The notes under the pieces are model-generated. The model was given only the letters and a program-made list of their open reading frames with translations, was not told where the DNA came from and made no database searches. 64,000 nt of DNA from an uncultured Prevotellaceae bacterium (GTDB taxonomy: Bacteria; Bacteroidota; Bacteroidia; Bacteroidales; Muribaculaceae), in contig ONOU01000004.1 in the NCBI GenBank assembly GCA_900319525.1, positions 45,800 through 109,799 of the forward strand, read 5' to 3'. A program made the translations under genes and the position numbers. Of this stretch, positions 9,632 to 17,886 are shown in pieces. The stretch's first letter is position 1. The number at the start of each line of letters is the position of its first letter.

Positions 9632-9676
9632 TTGCGAATTTTTCGTTGCGAACTTTTCGTTGCGAACTTTTCGCAA
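9632..9676 (-). repeat. Triple 14-bp tandem repeat in ATPase leader
   Basis: Three tandem units lie at 9632-9645, 9646-9659 and 9660-9673 (plus-strand unit TTGCGAACTTTTCG; the first differs by one base), closed by CAA at 9674-9676. Each unit plus the next three bases is an inverted repeat, TTGCGAA and TTCGCAA around a 3-bp spacer. The array sits between the promoter (9679-9710) and the ATG at 9610, so it could be an operator or fold in the mRNA leader. Confidence 0.85.
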
Positions 9677-9678
9677 TG

Positions 9679-9710
9679 CAAAAGTACAGTATTGTTTTTT
9701 AATTGGCAAA
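9679..9710 (-). promoter_or_regulatory. Promoter of ATPase-rhomboid unit
   Basis: On the minus strand, TTTG (9710-9707), a 20-bp spacer and TACTTTTG (9686-9679) match the Bacteroidota consensus exactly. The predicted start, near 9672-9675, places the triple repeat in the transcript leader. Confidence 0.75.
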
Positions 9711-9765
9711 TATTTTAGAGAAAAACCATGGCCTATGGGACACTTGCCCTCCCCTTCGGATACTA

Positions 9766-9801
9766 AATCAGGGCCGGAACGCGATTGCTCCGGCCCTGAT
9801 T
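9766..9801 (-). terminator. Hairpin downstream of nifJ
   Basis: A perfect 13-bp stem (AATCAGGGCCGGA with TCCGGCCCTGATT) and a 10-nt loop lies 26 bp beyond the nifJ stop. The run of T after the stem is short, so it is a terminator by stem strength and position. Confidence 0.7.
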
Positions 9802-9826
9802 GTGGTTTAGTGGTTGTTAGCGGCGA

Positions 9827-12800
9827 TTAAGCCTCGGGATCAACACCCCACTGCTGGCGAGCCAGACGGCGGTAGTTGTTGTAACGCCACTGGGCGTTCT
9901 CCTTGGCGGCAGCGAACAGCTCGGCAGCCTCATCGGGATACTGCTTGAGTACCGATGCATAGCGCACCTCGCCCTTGAGGAAGTCCTCAAAGCCGTCCCA
10001 GTTGGGAGCGGGGCTGTCGAGGGTGAAGGGGTTCTTGCCCTCGGCCTCGAGCTGCGGGTTGTAACGCCACAGGTGCCAGTAACCGCATGCTACAGCAGCC
10101 TGCTCCTCGGCCTGGGCCTTGCCCATACCCTTCTTGATACCGTGGTTGATACAGGGAGCGTAGGCGATGATGATCGAGGGGCCGTCATAGGCCTCGGCCT
10201 CGCGGATAGCCTTGAGGCACTGGGCATTGTCGGCGCCCATAGCGATCTGTGCGGCATAGACGTAGCCATAGGTGCTGGCAATCAGACCCAGGTCTTTCTT
10301 GCGGACGCGCTTGCCGGCAGCGGCAAACTTGGCGATAGCGCCGATGGGGGTAGCCTTAGAGGCCTGACCACCGGTGTTGGAGTAAACCTCGGTGTCGAGA
10401 ACGAGAATGTTGACGTTCTTGCCACTGGCAATCACGTGGTCCAGACCGCCAAAGCCGATATCGTAGCTGGCACCGTCACCACCGATGATCCATTGCGAAC
10501 GCTTAACCAGGTACTGACCCAGCTCGCGAACCTTGACGTCGGCGGGGTTGTCGCTGTGCTCGATGGCCTCGAGGATCTTGTCACTCAACTCGCGGCTCTT
10601 GTCGCCGTCGTTGAAGTTCTCAAGCCACTCCTTGTAGAGGGCCTTGACGTCGGCAGCAACGGTAGCGTCGTCGATAGCCTCCTTGACGAAGCCGGCAACG
10701 CGGCAACGCATCTTCTCGTCGGCGATGGTCATACCCAGACCGAACTCGCAGAAGTCCTCAAACAGTGAGTTAGCCCAAGCGGGACCGTGACCCTTCTCGT
10801 TAACGGTGTAGGGAGTGGAGGGAACCGAAGCACTGTAGATCGACGAGCAACCGGTAGCGTTGGCGACGATCTGACGGTCACCGAACAACTGGCTGATCAG
10901 CTTCACATAGGGGGTCTCACCGCAACCCGAGCATGCGCCCGAGAACTCAAACAGCGGCTGAGCGAACTGCGAATTCTTGACGTTGGACTTGATGTCCACG
11001 AGGTGCTGCTTGCTCTTGACGTTGTTGATGGCATAGTCCCAGAGTTTCTGATCCTCTTCGTGGCCCTCCATGGGAACCATCTCGAGAGCCTTCTGGCCCT
11101 TCTTGCCTGGGCAGACGTCGGCGCAGTTGCCGCAAGCCAAGCAGTCCATCACGTCAACAACCTGTACGAAGCTCAAGCCCTCGAAGCCCTTGCCGATGGC
11201 CTTGAGCTTGTCGCTCTCCTTGAAGGGAGATGCGGCAGCCTCGGCCTCGTCCATGAGGAAGGGACGGATGGCAGCGTGCGGGCAGACGAGCGCGCACTTG
11301 TTGCACTGGATACAGTTCTCGGCCTTCCAGACGGGAACGAAGGCACCCACACCGCGCTTCTCATAGGCAGCGGTACCGGCATCCCACGTACCATCCTCGC
11401 GACCCTTGAATGCGCTCACGGGCAGCAGGTCGCCGTTCTGGGCGTTGATGGGACGAACCACGTTGTGGACAAATGCGGGAGCATTGTCGGCAGCGGGTTC
11501 CTCGACGGTGAGGTTGCTCCATGCAGGATCAACAGCCAGCTCGGTGTACTCACCGCCACGGTCAACAGCCTGATAGTTCTTGTTCACCACGTCCTCACCC
11601 TTGCGGCCATAGGACTTAACGATGAACTTCTTCATCTGCTCGATGGCCAGGTCAACGGGGATCACCTCGGTGATGCGGAAGAATGCGCTCTGCAGGATGG
11701 TGTTGGTGCGGTTGCCCAGACCAATCTCCTGAGCGATCTTGGTGGCGTTGATATAGTAAACCTTGATGTTGTTGTCGGCGAAGTACTTCTTCACGTTGTT
11801 GGGCAGGTTCTCGGCCAGCTTGTCGGCGTCCCAAACGGTGTTGAGCAGGAAGGTACCACCCTTCTGCAGACCGCGGGTCACGTCATACATGTGCAGGTAG
11901 GCCTGAACGTGGCAAGCCACAAAGTTGGGCGTGGTCACCAGGTAGGTCGAGCGGATGGGCTCGTCGCCAAAGCGCAGGTGAGAGCAAGTGAAACCACCCG
12001 ACTTCTTGCTGTCGTAGGAGAAGTAGGCCTGGCAGTGCTTGTCGGTGTTGTCACCGATGATCTTCACACTGTTCTTGTTGGCACCCACGGTACCGTCGGC
12101 ACCCAGACCGTAGAACTTGGCCTGGAACATGCCGGCACCACCCATGGCAACCTCTTCCTTCATGGGCAGAGAGGCAAAGGTCACGTCGTCCTCGATACCG
12201 ATGGTGAACTGGTTCTTGGGCATCGGCAGGGCCAGGTTCTCATAAACGGCGAGAATCTGGGCAGGCGTGGTGTCCTTGCTGCCGAGGCCGTAGCGGCCAC
12301 CCACGATTACGGGAGCGTTCTCGGTGCCATAGAAGCAGTCCTTCACGTCAAGATACAGGGGCTCGCCGTTGGCGCCGGGCTCCTTGGTGCGGTCGAGCAC
12401 GGCAATGCGCTTGGCAGTGCTGGGCACGGCTGCGAGGAAGTGCTTGGCGCTGAAGGGGCGATACAGATGCACGGCAACGAGGCCGACCTTTTCACCCTTC
12501 TCGGTGAGGTAGTCGATGGTCTCGCGGATGGCCTCGGTCACACTGCCCATGGCGATGATGACGCGGTCGGCATCCTTGGCACCATAGTAGTCAAACAGAC
12601 CATACTTGCGGCCAGTGATTTCGCTGATCTTGTTCATGTAGTCCTCGACGATAGCGGGAACTGCGGTATAGTAATCGTTGCACGACTCGCGATGCTGGAA
12701 GAACACGTCGGGATTCTCGGCAGTACCACGGGTAACGGGCTTGTCGGGGTTCATAGCACCCTTGCGGAACTTGGCCAGCTCCTCCATGTCGATGAGGGGA

Positions 12801-13381
12801 CGCAGGTCTTCCTGATCCATGGCCTCAACCTTCTGGATCTCGTGCGAGGTGCGGAAACCGTCAAAGAAGTTGACAAAGGGGACATGAGCCTTGATGGCGC
12901 ACAGGTGAGCAACACCAGCGAGGTCCATCACCTCCTGCACACTGCCCTCGGCGAGCATGGCAAAGCCCGTCTGGCGGGTTGCCATCACGTCCTGATGGTC
13001 ACCAAAGATACACAGGGTGTGGCTAGCCAGCGTACGAGCCGAAACGTGGAACACGCCAGGGAGCAACTCACCGGCAATCTTGTACATGTTGGGGATCATC
13101 AGCAGCAGACCCTGTGACGCGGTATAGGTCGTGGTCAGGGCACCAGCCTGCAGCGAACCGTGAACGGCACCGGCAGCACCACCCTCGCTCTGCATCTCCT
13201 GGACCATAACGGTCTCGCCAAAGATGTTCTTGCGGCCAGCGGCGGCCCACTCGTCCACGTGCTCGGCCATGGTTGATGACGGAGTGATGGGGTAGATTGC
13301 GGCTACCTCAGTGAACATGTAACTGATGTGAGCAGCAGCCTGGTTGCCGTCACACGTCATGAATTTCTTTTCCTTACTCAT
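9827..13381 (-). CDS. nifJ: Pyruvate:ferredoxin (flavodoxin) oxidoreductase
   Basis: This single-chain enzyme oxidatively decarboxylates pyruvate to acetyl-CoA and CO2 and reduces ferredoxin or flavodoxin, a central step of anaerobic fermentation. The 1184-residue length is typical. Domains in order are the pyruvate-binding N-terminal region (IYPITPSSTMAEHVDEW near 34-50), a transketolase-C-like domain, a gamma domain, two 4Fe-4S motifs (CIQCNKCALVCPH near 690 and CLACGNCADVCPG near 745), a further cluster ligand set CSGCGETPY near 817, and the TPP-binding motif GDGASYDIGFGGLDH near 967. It is monocistronic, with a hairpin terminator. Strong codon bias suggests high expression. Confidence 0.97.
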   Translation of the reverse strand: MSKEKKFMTCDGNQAAAHISYMFTEVAAIYPITPSSTMAEHVDEWAAAGRKNIFGETVMVQEMQSEGGAAGAVHGSLQAGALTTTYTASQGLLLMIPNMYKIAGELLPGVFHVSARTLASHTLCIFGDHQDVMATRQTGFAMLAEGSVQEVMDLAGVAHLCAIKAHVPFVNFFDGFRTSHEIQKVEAMDQEDLRPLIDMEELAKFRKGAMNPDKPVTRGTAENPDVFFQHRESCNDYYTAVPAIVEDYMNKISEITGRKYGLFDYYGAKDADRVIIAMGSVTEAIRETIDYLTEKGEKVGLVAVHLYRPFSAKHFLAAVPSTAKRIAVLDRTKEPGANGEPLYLDVKDCFYGTENAPVIVGGRYGLGSKDTTPAQILAVYENLALPMPKNQFTIGIEDDVTFASLPMKEEVAMGGAGMFQAKFYGLGADGTVGANKNSVKIIGDNTDKHCQAYFSYDSKKSGGFTCSHLRFGDEPIRSTYLVTTPNFVACHVQAYLHMYDVTRGLQKGGTFLLNTVWDADKLAENLPNNVKKYFADNNIKVYYINATKIAQEIGLGNRTNTILQSAFFRITEVIPVDLAIEQMKKFIVKSYGRKGEDVVNKNYQAVDRGGEYTELAVDPAWSNLTVEEPAADNAPAFVHNVVRPINAQNGDLLPVSAFKGREDGTWDAGTAAYEKRGVGAFVPVWKAENCIQCNKCALVCPHAAIRPFLMDEAEAAASPFKESDKLKAIGKGFEGLSFVQVVDVMDCLACGNCADVCPGKKGQKALEMVPMEGHEEDQKLWDYAINNVKSKQHLVDIKSNVKNSQFAQPLFEFSGACSGCGETPYVKLISQLFGDRQIVANATGCSSIYSASVPSTPYTVNEKGHGPAWANSLFEDFCEFGLGMTIADEKMRCRVAGFVKEAIDDATVAADVKALYKEWLENFNDGDKSRELSDKILEAIEHSDNPADVKVRELGQYLVKRSQWIIGGDGASYDIGFGGLDHVIASGKNVNILVLDTEVYSNTGGQASKATPIGAIAKFAAAGKRVRKKDLGLIASTYGYVYAAQIAMGADNAQCLKAIREAEAYDGPSIIIAYAPCINHGIKKGMGKAQAEEQAAVACGYWHLWRYNPQLEAEGKNPFTLDSPAPNWDGFEDFLKGEVRYASVLKQYPDEAAELFAAAKENAQWRYNNYRRLARQQWGVDPEA

Positions 13382-13448
13382 AAATTTTGTTTGAAAAACT
13401 GATATGGTTAGTTATTAGTTATCAATCCATAAATGGTTTTACAGCGTG

Positions 13449-13456
13449 CAAAGGTA
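13449..13456 (-). promoter_or_regulatory. -7 box upstream of nifJ
   Basis: On the minus strand TACCTTTG lies about 70 bp before the nifJ ATG. The region at the expected -33 position is AT-rich without a TTTG, so the promoter is only half-supported. Confidence 0.45.
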
Positions 13457-13617
13457 AGCATTATTTTTATAATAATGTAATTATTATATGAAAAATAGCT
13501 CTCATGACCATGATGCAGGCCTGCGGCAATCAGGTGATAATAATGTCTTGCCGCGCAATAAGCAGGGCAACATTGACGTTATATATAATGTAATAAAAGA
13601 AAAATCAAGTGCGCACT

Positions 13618-14967
13618 ATGAACAAGAGAATGATTATGCTCATGGCGGCTGCGCTGGCTTTGTTGTCGGCGGTCGGCCAGGTGTCGTTTACGGGTTATGG
13701 AGAATATGCTCCTATCGTGGTCACACCCGACAAGAGCACAGGCTTGGAATCGATATTTGTGATCTTTGACACCCAGGGAGTGGGGATGTCCTTCGCTTCA
13801 TCATCTGGCGAGCCTGCAGTCTGGACGAGCTACAATTCAAATAATTGGAATTATCCCGAGACGATTTCAGGCATCAGGTGGGACGGATCATCGACCACGC
13901 TCAGTCAAGTCATTCCCAATATGGGTTACATCATCCAGGAAGGCACAAGGCCCCATTACTACTGGGTTGTGAACTATGCCGACTACATGCTGGAGTTGAA
14001 TGACATGTCGATCAACAACGAGTCGCCGTGTAACCTGCTCACGTTCAACATCGATGGCCATGGAAATGCCATCCCTTATTATACCATCAACGGGCACCGC
14101 CAGGTGCTGGACCGCGATATCAAACTGACCTACAACACGCTGGTGTGGGACGACAGCACCCACTGGCAGGAGCAGGAGGTTGTCGAGCGCTTTGCCGCTC
14201 TGGACCAGGGTGTCGAGATCACACCGCCGCTTTGCAACACCGAGTTTTCACTCAGGGGCGATTATTTCTTGAACCAATGGGGGATGGAACAGGGGATCGA
14301 TGAAGTGTACTTCCAGACCCAGGCCGTGAGCTGCGGCTCCAGCGCCGAGCAAGAACTGCGAGACAACAGTAACGAGAAAGGCCTGGACAGCGGATTGGGC
14401 GGCTCGGCGCCTGTACACATCGTGTTCACGGGCTATCCTACCGATGCTGTCGTGTATCGCGAGTGGGAAATGGCCACCGACCCCGACTTTGAGAACGTCA
14501 TCCTGCAATATAACCAGGACGAGGTGGACTACACCTTTAACGAAACAGGTACCTACTATATGCGCTACATGGTCGCCAATGCCGCGGGCACGTGTGAGTA
14601 CTATGGCGACACCTACACCATTAACGTCAGCGAGAGCGAGCTGGTGTGCCCCAACGTGTTCTCTCCGGGTTCGACCGAGGGTGTCAATGACGTGTGGAAG
14701 GTATACTACAAGTCGCTTGTCGAGTTCCACTGCTGGATTTTCAACCGCTGGGGCACCTGTGTGTGTGAGTTCACTGATCCCGGCCAAGGCTGGGACGGCA
14801 CCTACAAGGGCCGTCTGGTGGACACCGGCGTGTACTACTATGTAGTGAAAGCGACAGGTAGTGACGGCACTAAATACAATAAACGCGGCGACATCACCAT
14901 CCTGCGCTACAAGAAGGGTGCAAGCGGCACCTCGGGCGGCATGGGTGGCGACACCGGCGGTTATTAA
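13618..14967 (+). CDS. Secreted protein with CHU_C (gliding-associated, type IX sorting type B) C-terminal domain
   Basis: The protein has a signal peptide (MNKRMIMLMAAALALLSAVG) and ends in a CHU_C domain, recognised by CPNVFSPGSTEGVNDVWKVY, the FNRWGT motif and WDGTYKGRLVDTGVYYYVVKA. This domain directs proteins to the type IX secretion system and the cell surface. The middle has no recognised fold beyond a possible Ig-like segment (about 265-340). The ATG at 13618 is preferred to an in-frame GTG at 13609 because the signal peptide starts cleanly there. A glycine-rich tail (GASGTSGGMGGDTGGY) follows the CHU_C domain, which normally ends the protein. The transglycosylase gene starts 32 bp downstream. 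Confidence 0.82.
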   Translation: MNKRMIMLMAAALALLSAVGQVSFTGYGEYAPIVVTPDKSTGLESIFVIFDTQGVGMSFASSSGEPAVWTSYNSNNWNYPETISGIRWDGSSTTLSQVIPNMGYIIQEGTRPHYYWVVNYADYMLELNDMSINNESPCNLLTFNIDGHGNAIPYYTINGHRQVLDRDIKLTYNTLVWDDSTHWQEQEVVERFAALDQGVEITPPLCNTEFSLRGDYFLNQWGMEQGIDEVYFQTQAVSCGSSAEQELRDNSNEKGLDSGLGGSAPVHIVFTGYPTDAVVYREWEMATDPDFENVILQYNQDEVDYTFNETGTYYMRYMVANAAGTCEYYGDTYTINVSESELVCPNVFSPGSTEGVNDVWKVYYKSLVEFHCWIFNRWGTCVCEFTDPGQGWDGTYKGRLVDTGVYYYVVKATGSDGTKYNKRGDITILRYKKGASGTSGGMGGDTGGY

Positions 14968-14999
14968 GCCTTCACCAAATACACAATTATTCCCTAGTC

Positions 15000-15962
15000 A
15001 TGAACAAGACCATACTGATGGCGGCGTTGCTGATATTGACATCGGCAACCATGAACGCCCAGCTCAAGAGAGAATACAGCAAGCCCAGCAACACAGCATC
15101 ACCCGTGTTCAGCACCACGGCAAGCCCCGATATCCCGACGAGTGTCACCTTTGCCGGCGAGAAAGTGAGCTTTGACCGTCTGGACATGGCCGAGCGCCTG
15201 GACCGCGAGTTGACAGGCATCATCTACGGCCAGACGACCACCGAGTTGTGTTTCAAGCGCGCTAACCGCTATTTTCCCTCGCTGGCCAAGATATTAAAAG
15301 AGCAGGGGGTCCCTCTGGACTTCCTCTACCTTGCCGTGACCGAGAGTTCGATGGACTACAACGCCTACTCCAGCGCCAAGGCTGCCGGCATGTGGCAGCT
15401 GCTGGCCGGCACAGCGCGCGACTATGGGCTGGAGGTGAGCGACGAGGTGGACGAACGGTATGACCCCGAGAAAGCCACTGTCGCGGCCTGCAAGTATCTC
15501 AAGGCCGCCTACAAGAAATATGGCCACTGGCCCACCGTCGCCGCCAGCTACAATGCCGGCATGCAGCGGCTTTCTAACGAGCTCTCGAAGCAGAAGGTGG
15601 ACAACTCGTTTGACCTGTACCTGGTGCAGGAGACGTCACGATATGTATTCCGTATCATTGCCTACAAACTGGTCATGGAGGCTCCCAAGCGCTATGGCTA
15701 CCGCTTCTCCCGCAAGCATTTGTACCAACCCGTATCCTATACTACCGTTGACGTTACCGGCCCGGTTGCCAGCTGGATAGACTGGGCCCTGGGCAAAGGC
15801 ATCACCTATGCCCAGTTGCGCGAGGCCAATCCCTGGATACGCTCCACCAAGCTGACCAACTCTGCCGGCAAGACCTACAAGGTGCGCGTGCCCAAGCAGA
15901 GCGACCTGTACCGCAGCAAACGCACCTTTACCGTTTACAACAAGGATTGGGTGGTGGATTGA
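15000..15962 (+). CDS. Lytic transglycosylase (SLT domain)
   Basis: A 320-residue exported protein of the MltD/SLT type, which cleaves the MurNAc-GlcNAc bond of peptidoglycan with formation of 1,6-anhydro ends. It has a signal peptide (1-20). The catalytic glutamate is E115 in AVTESSMDYNA, followed by the conserved SAKAAGMWQLL and later VAASYNAGMQRL. Many relatives carry C-terminal LysM repeats. Here only a degenerate 40-residue segment resembling one (about 270-310, RVPKQSDLYRS) is seen. It lies 32 bp after the CHU_C gene and may share its transcript. Confidence 0.88.
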   Translation: MNKTILMAALLILTSATMNAQLKREYSKPSNTASPVFSTTASPDIPTSVTFAGEKVSFDRLDMAERLDRELTGIIYGQTTTELCFKRANRYFPSLAKILKEQGVPLDFLYLAVTESSMDYNAYSSAKAAGMWQLLAGTARDYGLEVSDEVDERYDPEKATVAACKYLKAAYKKYGHWPTVAASYNAGMQRLSNELSKQKVDNSFDLYLVQETSRYVFRIIAYKLVMEAPKRYGYRFSRKHLYQPVSYTTVDVTGPVASWIDWALGKGITYAQLREANPWIRSTKLTNSAGKTYKVRVPKQSDLYRSKRTFTVYNKDWVVD

Positions 15963-15992
15963 TATAAATATAAAACTTAATACTATAAAATC

Positions 15993-17843
15993 ATGTGTGG
16001 AATTGTTGGATACATCGGAACGGAACAAGCCTACCCAATACTGATTGGAGGCTTGCATCGCTTGGAATACCGCGGTTATGACAGCGCGGGCATTGCGATG
16101 ATTGCTAATGATGGCAAATTAAATATTTATAAGGCTAAGGGCAAGGTTTCAGAACTGGAAAACCAAAGTGAAGACAAGGACCGCTCGGGGACAATCGGAA
16201 TTGCTCACACACGATGGGCAACGCATGGTGGCCCGACGACGGCAAACGCCCATCCACATGTTTCAGAGAGCGGCAATCTTACTCTTGTTCACAACGGCAT
16301 CATCGAGAACTATGCCGTGCTGCGAAATCAGTTGATGGAGCGTGGCATGCATTTCCAAAGTGAGACAGATACCGAGGTGCTGGTTCAGTTCATTGAATAC
16401 GTGCAGCAAAGTCTGGGTGTGAATCTTGAGGTTGCTGTACAAACCGTGTTGAAACGTGTCATCGGCGCCTATGCCATTGTCGTGCTTGACCGTTCCAACC
16501 CCGATTGCCTGGTGGCAGCCCGCAAGAGCAGTCCGCTGGTAGTAGGCATCGGTGATGACCGTCAGGAGTACTTCATCGCCAGTGACGCTTCGCCTATTGT
16601 GGAGTACACCACTCGCATGGTTTACCTGAACGATGAGGAGGTGGTCGTGTGCCGACGCGGCGAGGACCTGCGCGTCCACACCCTCACCGGCGAAGATGTT
16701 CCTGTCGAGGTCAAGAACGTGAAACTGGACTTGGCGATGCTTGATAAGGGCGGATTCCCTCATTTTATGCTTAAGGAAATCTTTGACCAGCCTAATGTGC
16801 TGAAAGATTGCATGCGTGGCCGGCTCTTGCCTGAACACCACAGGGTAGTGCTCAGCGCTGTTACTGAGCACCACGAGCGTCTTATCCAGGCAAGACGTTT
16901 CATCATTGTCAGTTGCGGCACATCATGGCATGCCGGGCTCATCGGCAAGCAGCTCATCGAGCACTTCTGCAAAATTCCTGTCGATGTGGAGTATGCCAGT
17001 GAGTTCCGCTACCGCGACCCCGTCATTTATCCCGATGATGTTGTGATCGCGATATCGCAAAGTGGAGAAACTGCCGACACATTGGCAGCGGTATCGCTGG
17101 CGAAAGAGGCTGGAGCCTTTGTGTTCGGAGTGGTGAATGCCGTGGGCAGCAGTATCGCACGCAACACCGACACGGGAACCTATACTCATGTGGGGCCCGA
17201 AATCGGTGTCGCTTCAACTAAAGCATTTACCGGGCAAGTGTGTGTGCTGACCATGCTGGCGCTGGCTATCGGTGACGCGAAAGGTTCCATAAGCCACGAA
17301 GAATATCAGAAGGTCATTGATGAATTGCAGGTAATTCCCGATAAAATAGCACGCATTTTGGCCCAAAACAGTCAAATCGAGACACTTTCCAAGATATTCA
17401 CCTATGCTCACAATTTTCTTTATTTGGGACGTAAGTGGAACTTTCCTGTAGCCCTCGAGGGTGCTCTCAAACTAAAAGAAATCAGTTATATCCATGCCGA
17501 GGGTTATCCTGCGGCCGAGATGAAACATGGCCCCATTGCTCTGATCGACAAAGAAATGCCTGTTGTCTTTATTGCGACACATCACCAATTGCTCGAGAAA
17601 ATCATTTCCAATATGCAGGAGGTGAAGAGCCGCAACGGACGCATCATAGCCATCATCACCGAGGGGGACGAGGTCGTCAAGAAAATCGTCTCGGAATACA
17701 TCGAGGTGCCCGACACGATAGCGTGTCTAGCGCCATTGTTGAGCGTTATCCCGCTGCAACTGCTGGCCTATCACATTGCCGTGCAGAAAGGTCTTGATGT
17801 GGACCAGCCGCGCAATTTGGCCAAGAGTGTTACTGTTGAGTAG
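15993..17843 (+). CDS. glmS: Glutamine--fructose-6-phosphate aminotransferase (isomerizing)
   Basis: GlmS makes glucosamine-6-phosphate from fructose-6-phosphate and glutamine, the entry to UDP-GlcNAc for peptidoglycan. The ORF starts MCGIVGYIG, giving the N-terminal nucleophile Cys2 after Met removal. The glutaminase domain (about 1-240) is followed by two SIS domains; SCGTSWHAG near 307 and the hallmark EGALKLKEISYIHAEGYPAAEMKHGP near 485-510 are clear. The 616-residue length is normal. No glmS ribozyme or other leader structure is visible in the 30-bp gap upstream. Confidence 0.97.
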   Translation: MCGIVGYIGTEQAYPILIGGLHRLEYRGYDSAGIAMIANDGKLNIYKAKGKVSELENQSEDKDRSGTIGIAHTRWATHGGPTTANAHPHVSESGNLTLVHNGIIENYAVLRNQLMERGMHFQSETDTEVLVQFIEYVQQSLGVNLEVAVQTVLKRVIGAYAIVVLDRSNPDCLVAARKSSPLVVGIGDDRQEYFIASDASPIVEYTTRMVYLNDEEVVVCRRGEDLRVHTLTGEDVPVEVKNVKLDLAMLDKGGFPHFMLKEIFDQPNVLKDCMRGRLLPEHHRVVLSAVTEHHERLIQARRFIIVSCGTSWHAGLIGKQLIEHFCKIPVDVEYASEFRYRDPVIYPDDVVIAISQSGETADTLAAVSLAKEAGAFVFGVVNAVGSSIARNTDTGTYTHVGPEIGVASTKAFTGQVCVLTMLALAIGDAKGSISHEEYQKVIDELQVIPDKIARILAQNSQIETLSKIFTYAHNFLYLGRKWNFPVALEGALKLKEISYIHAEGYPAAEMKHGPIALIDKEMPVVFIATHHQLLEKIISNMQEVKSRNGRIIAIITEGDEVVKKIVSEYIEVPDTIACLAPLLSVIPLQLLAYHIAVQKGLDVDQPRNLAKSVTVE

Positions 17844-17886
17844 CCAAATAAAGAGGACATAATATATATCAAAAGACACGAGTTAA

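Noticed and set aside
10787-13117. A 776-residue ORF antisense to nifJ
   Set aside because: It lies wholly within nifJ on the other strand. Strong GC-rich codon bias in nifJ removes stop codons there, and the translation is Leu/Val/Gly-rich without any family motif.
15963-15992. glmS ribozyme upstream of glmS
   Set aside because: The gap is only 30 bp and contains no room for the ribozyme fold.
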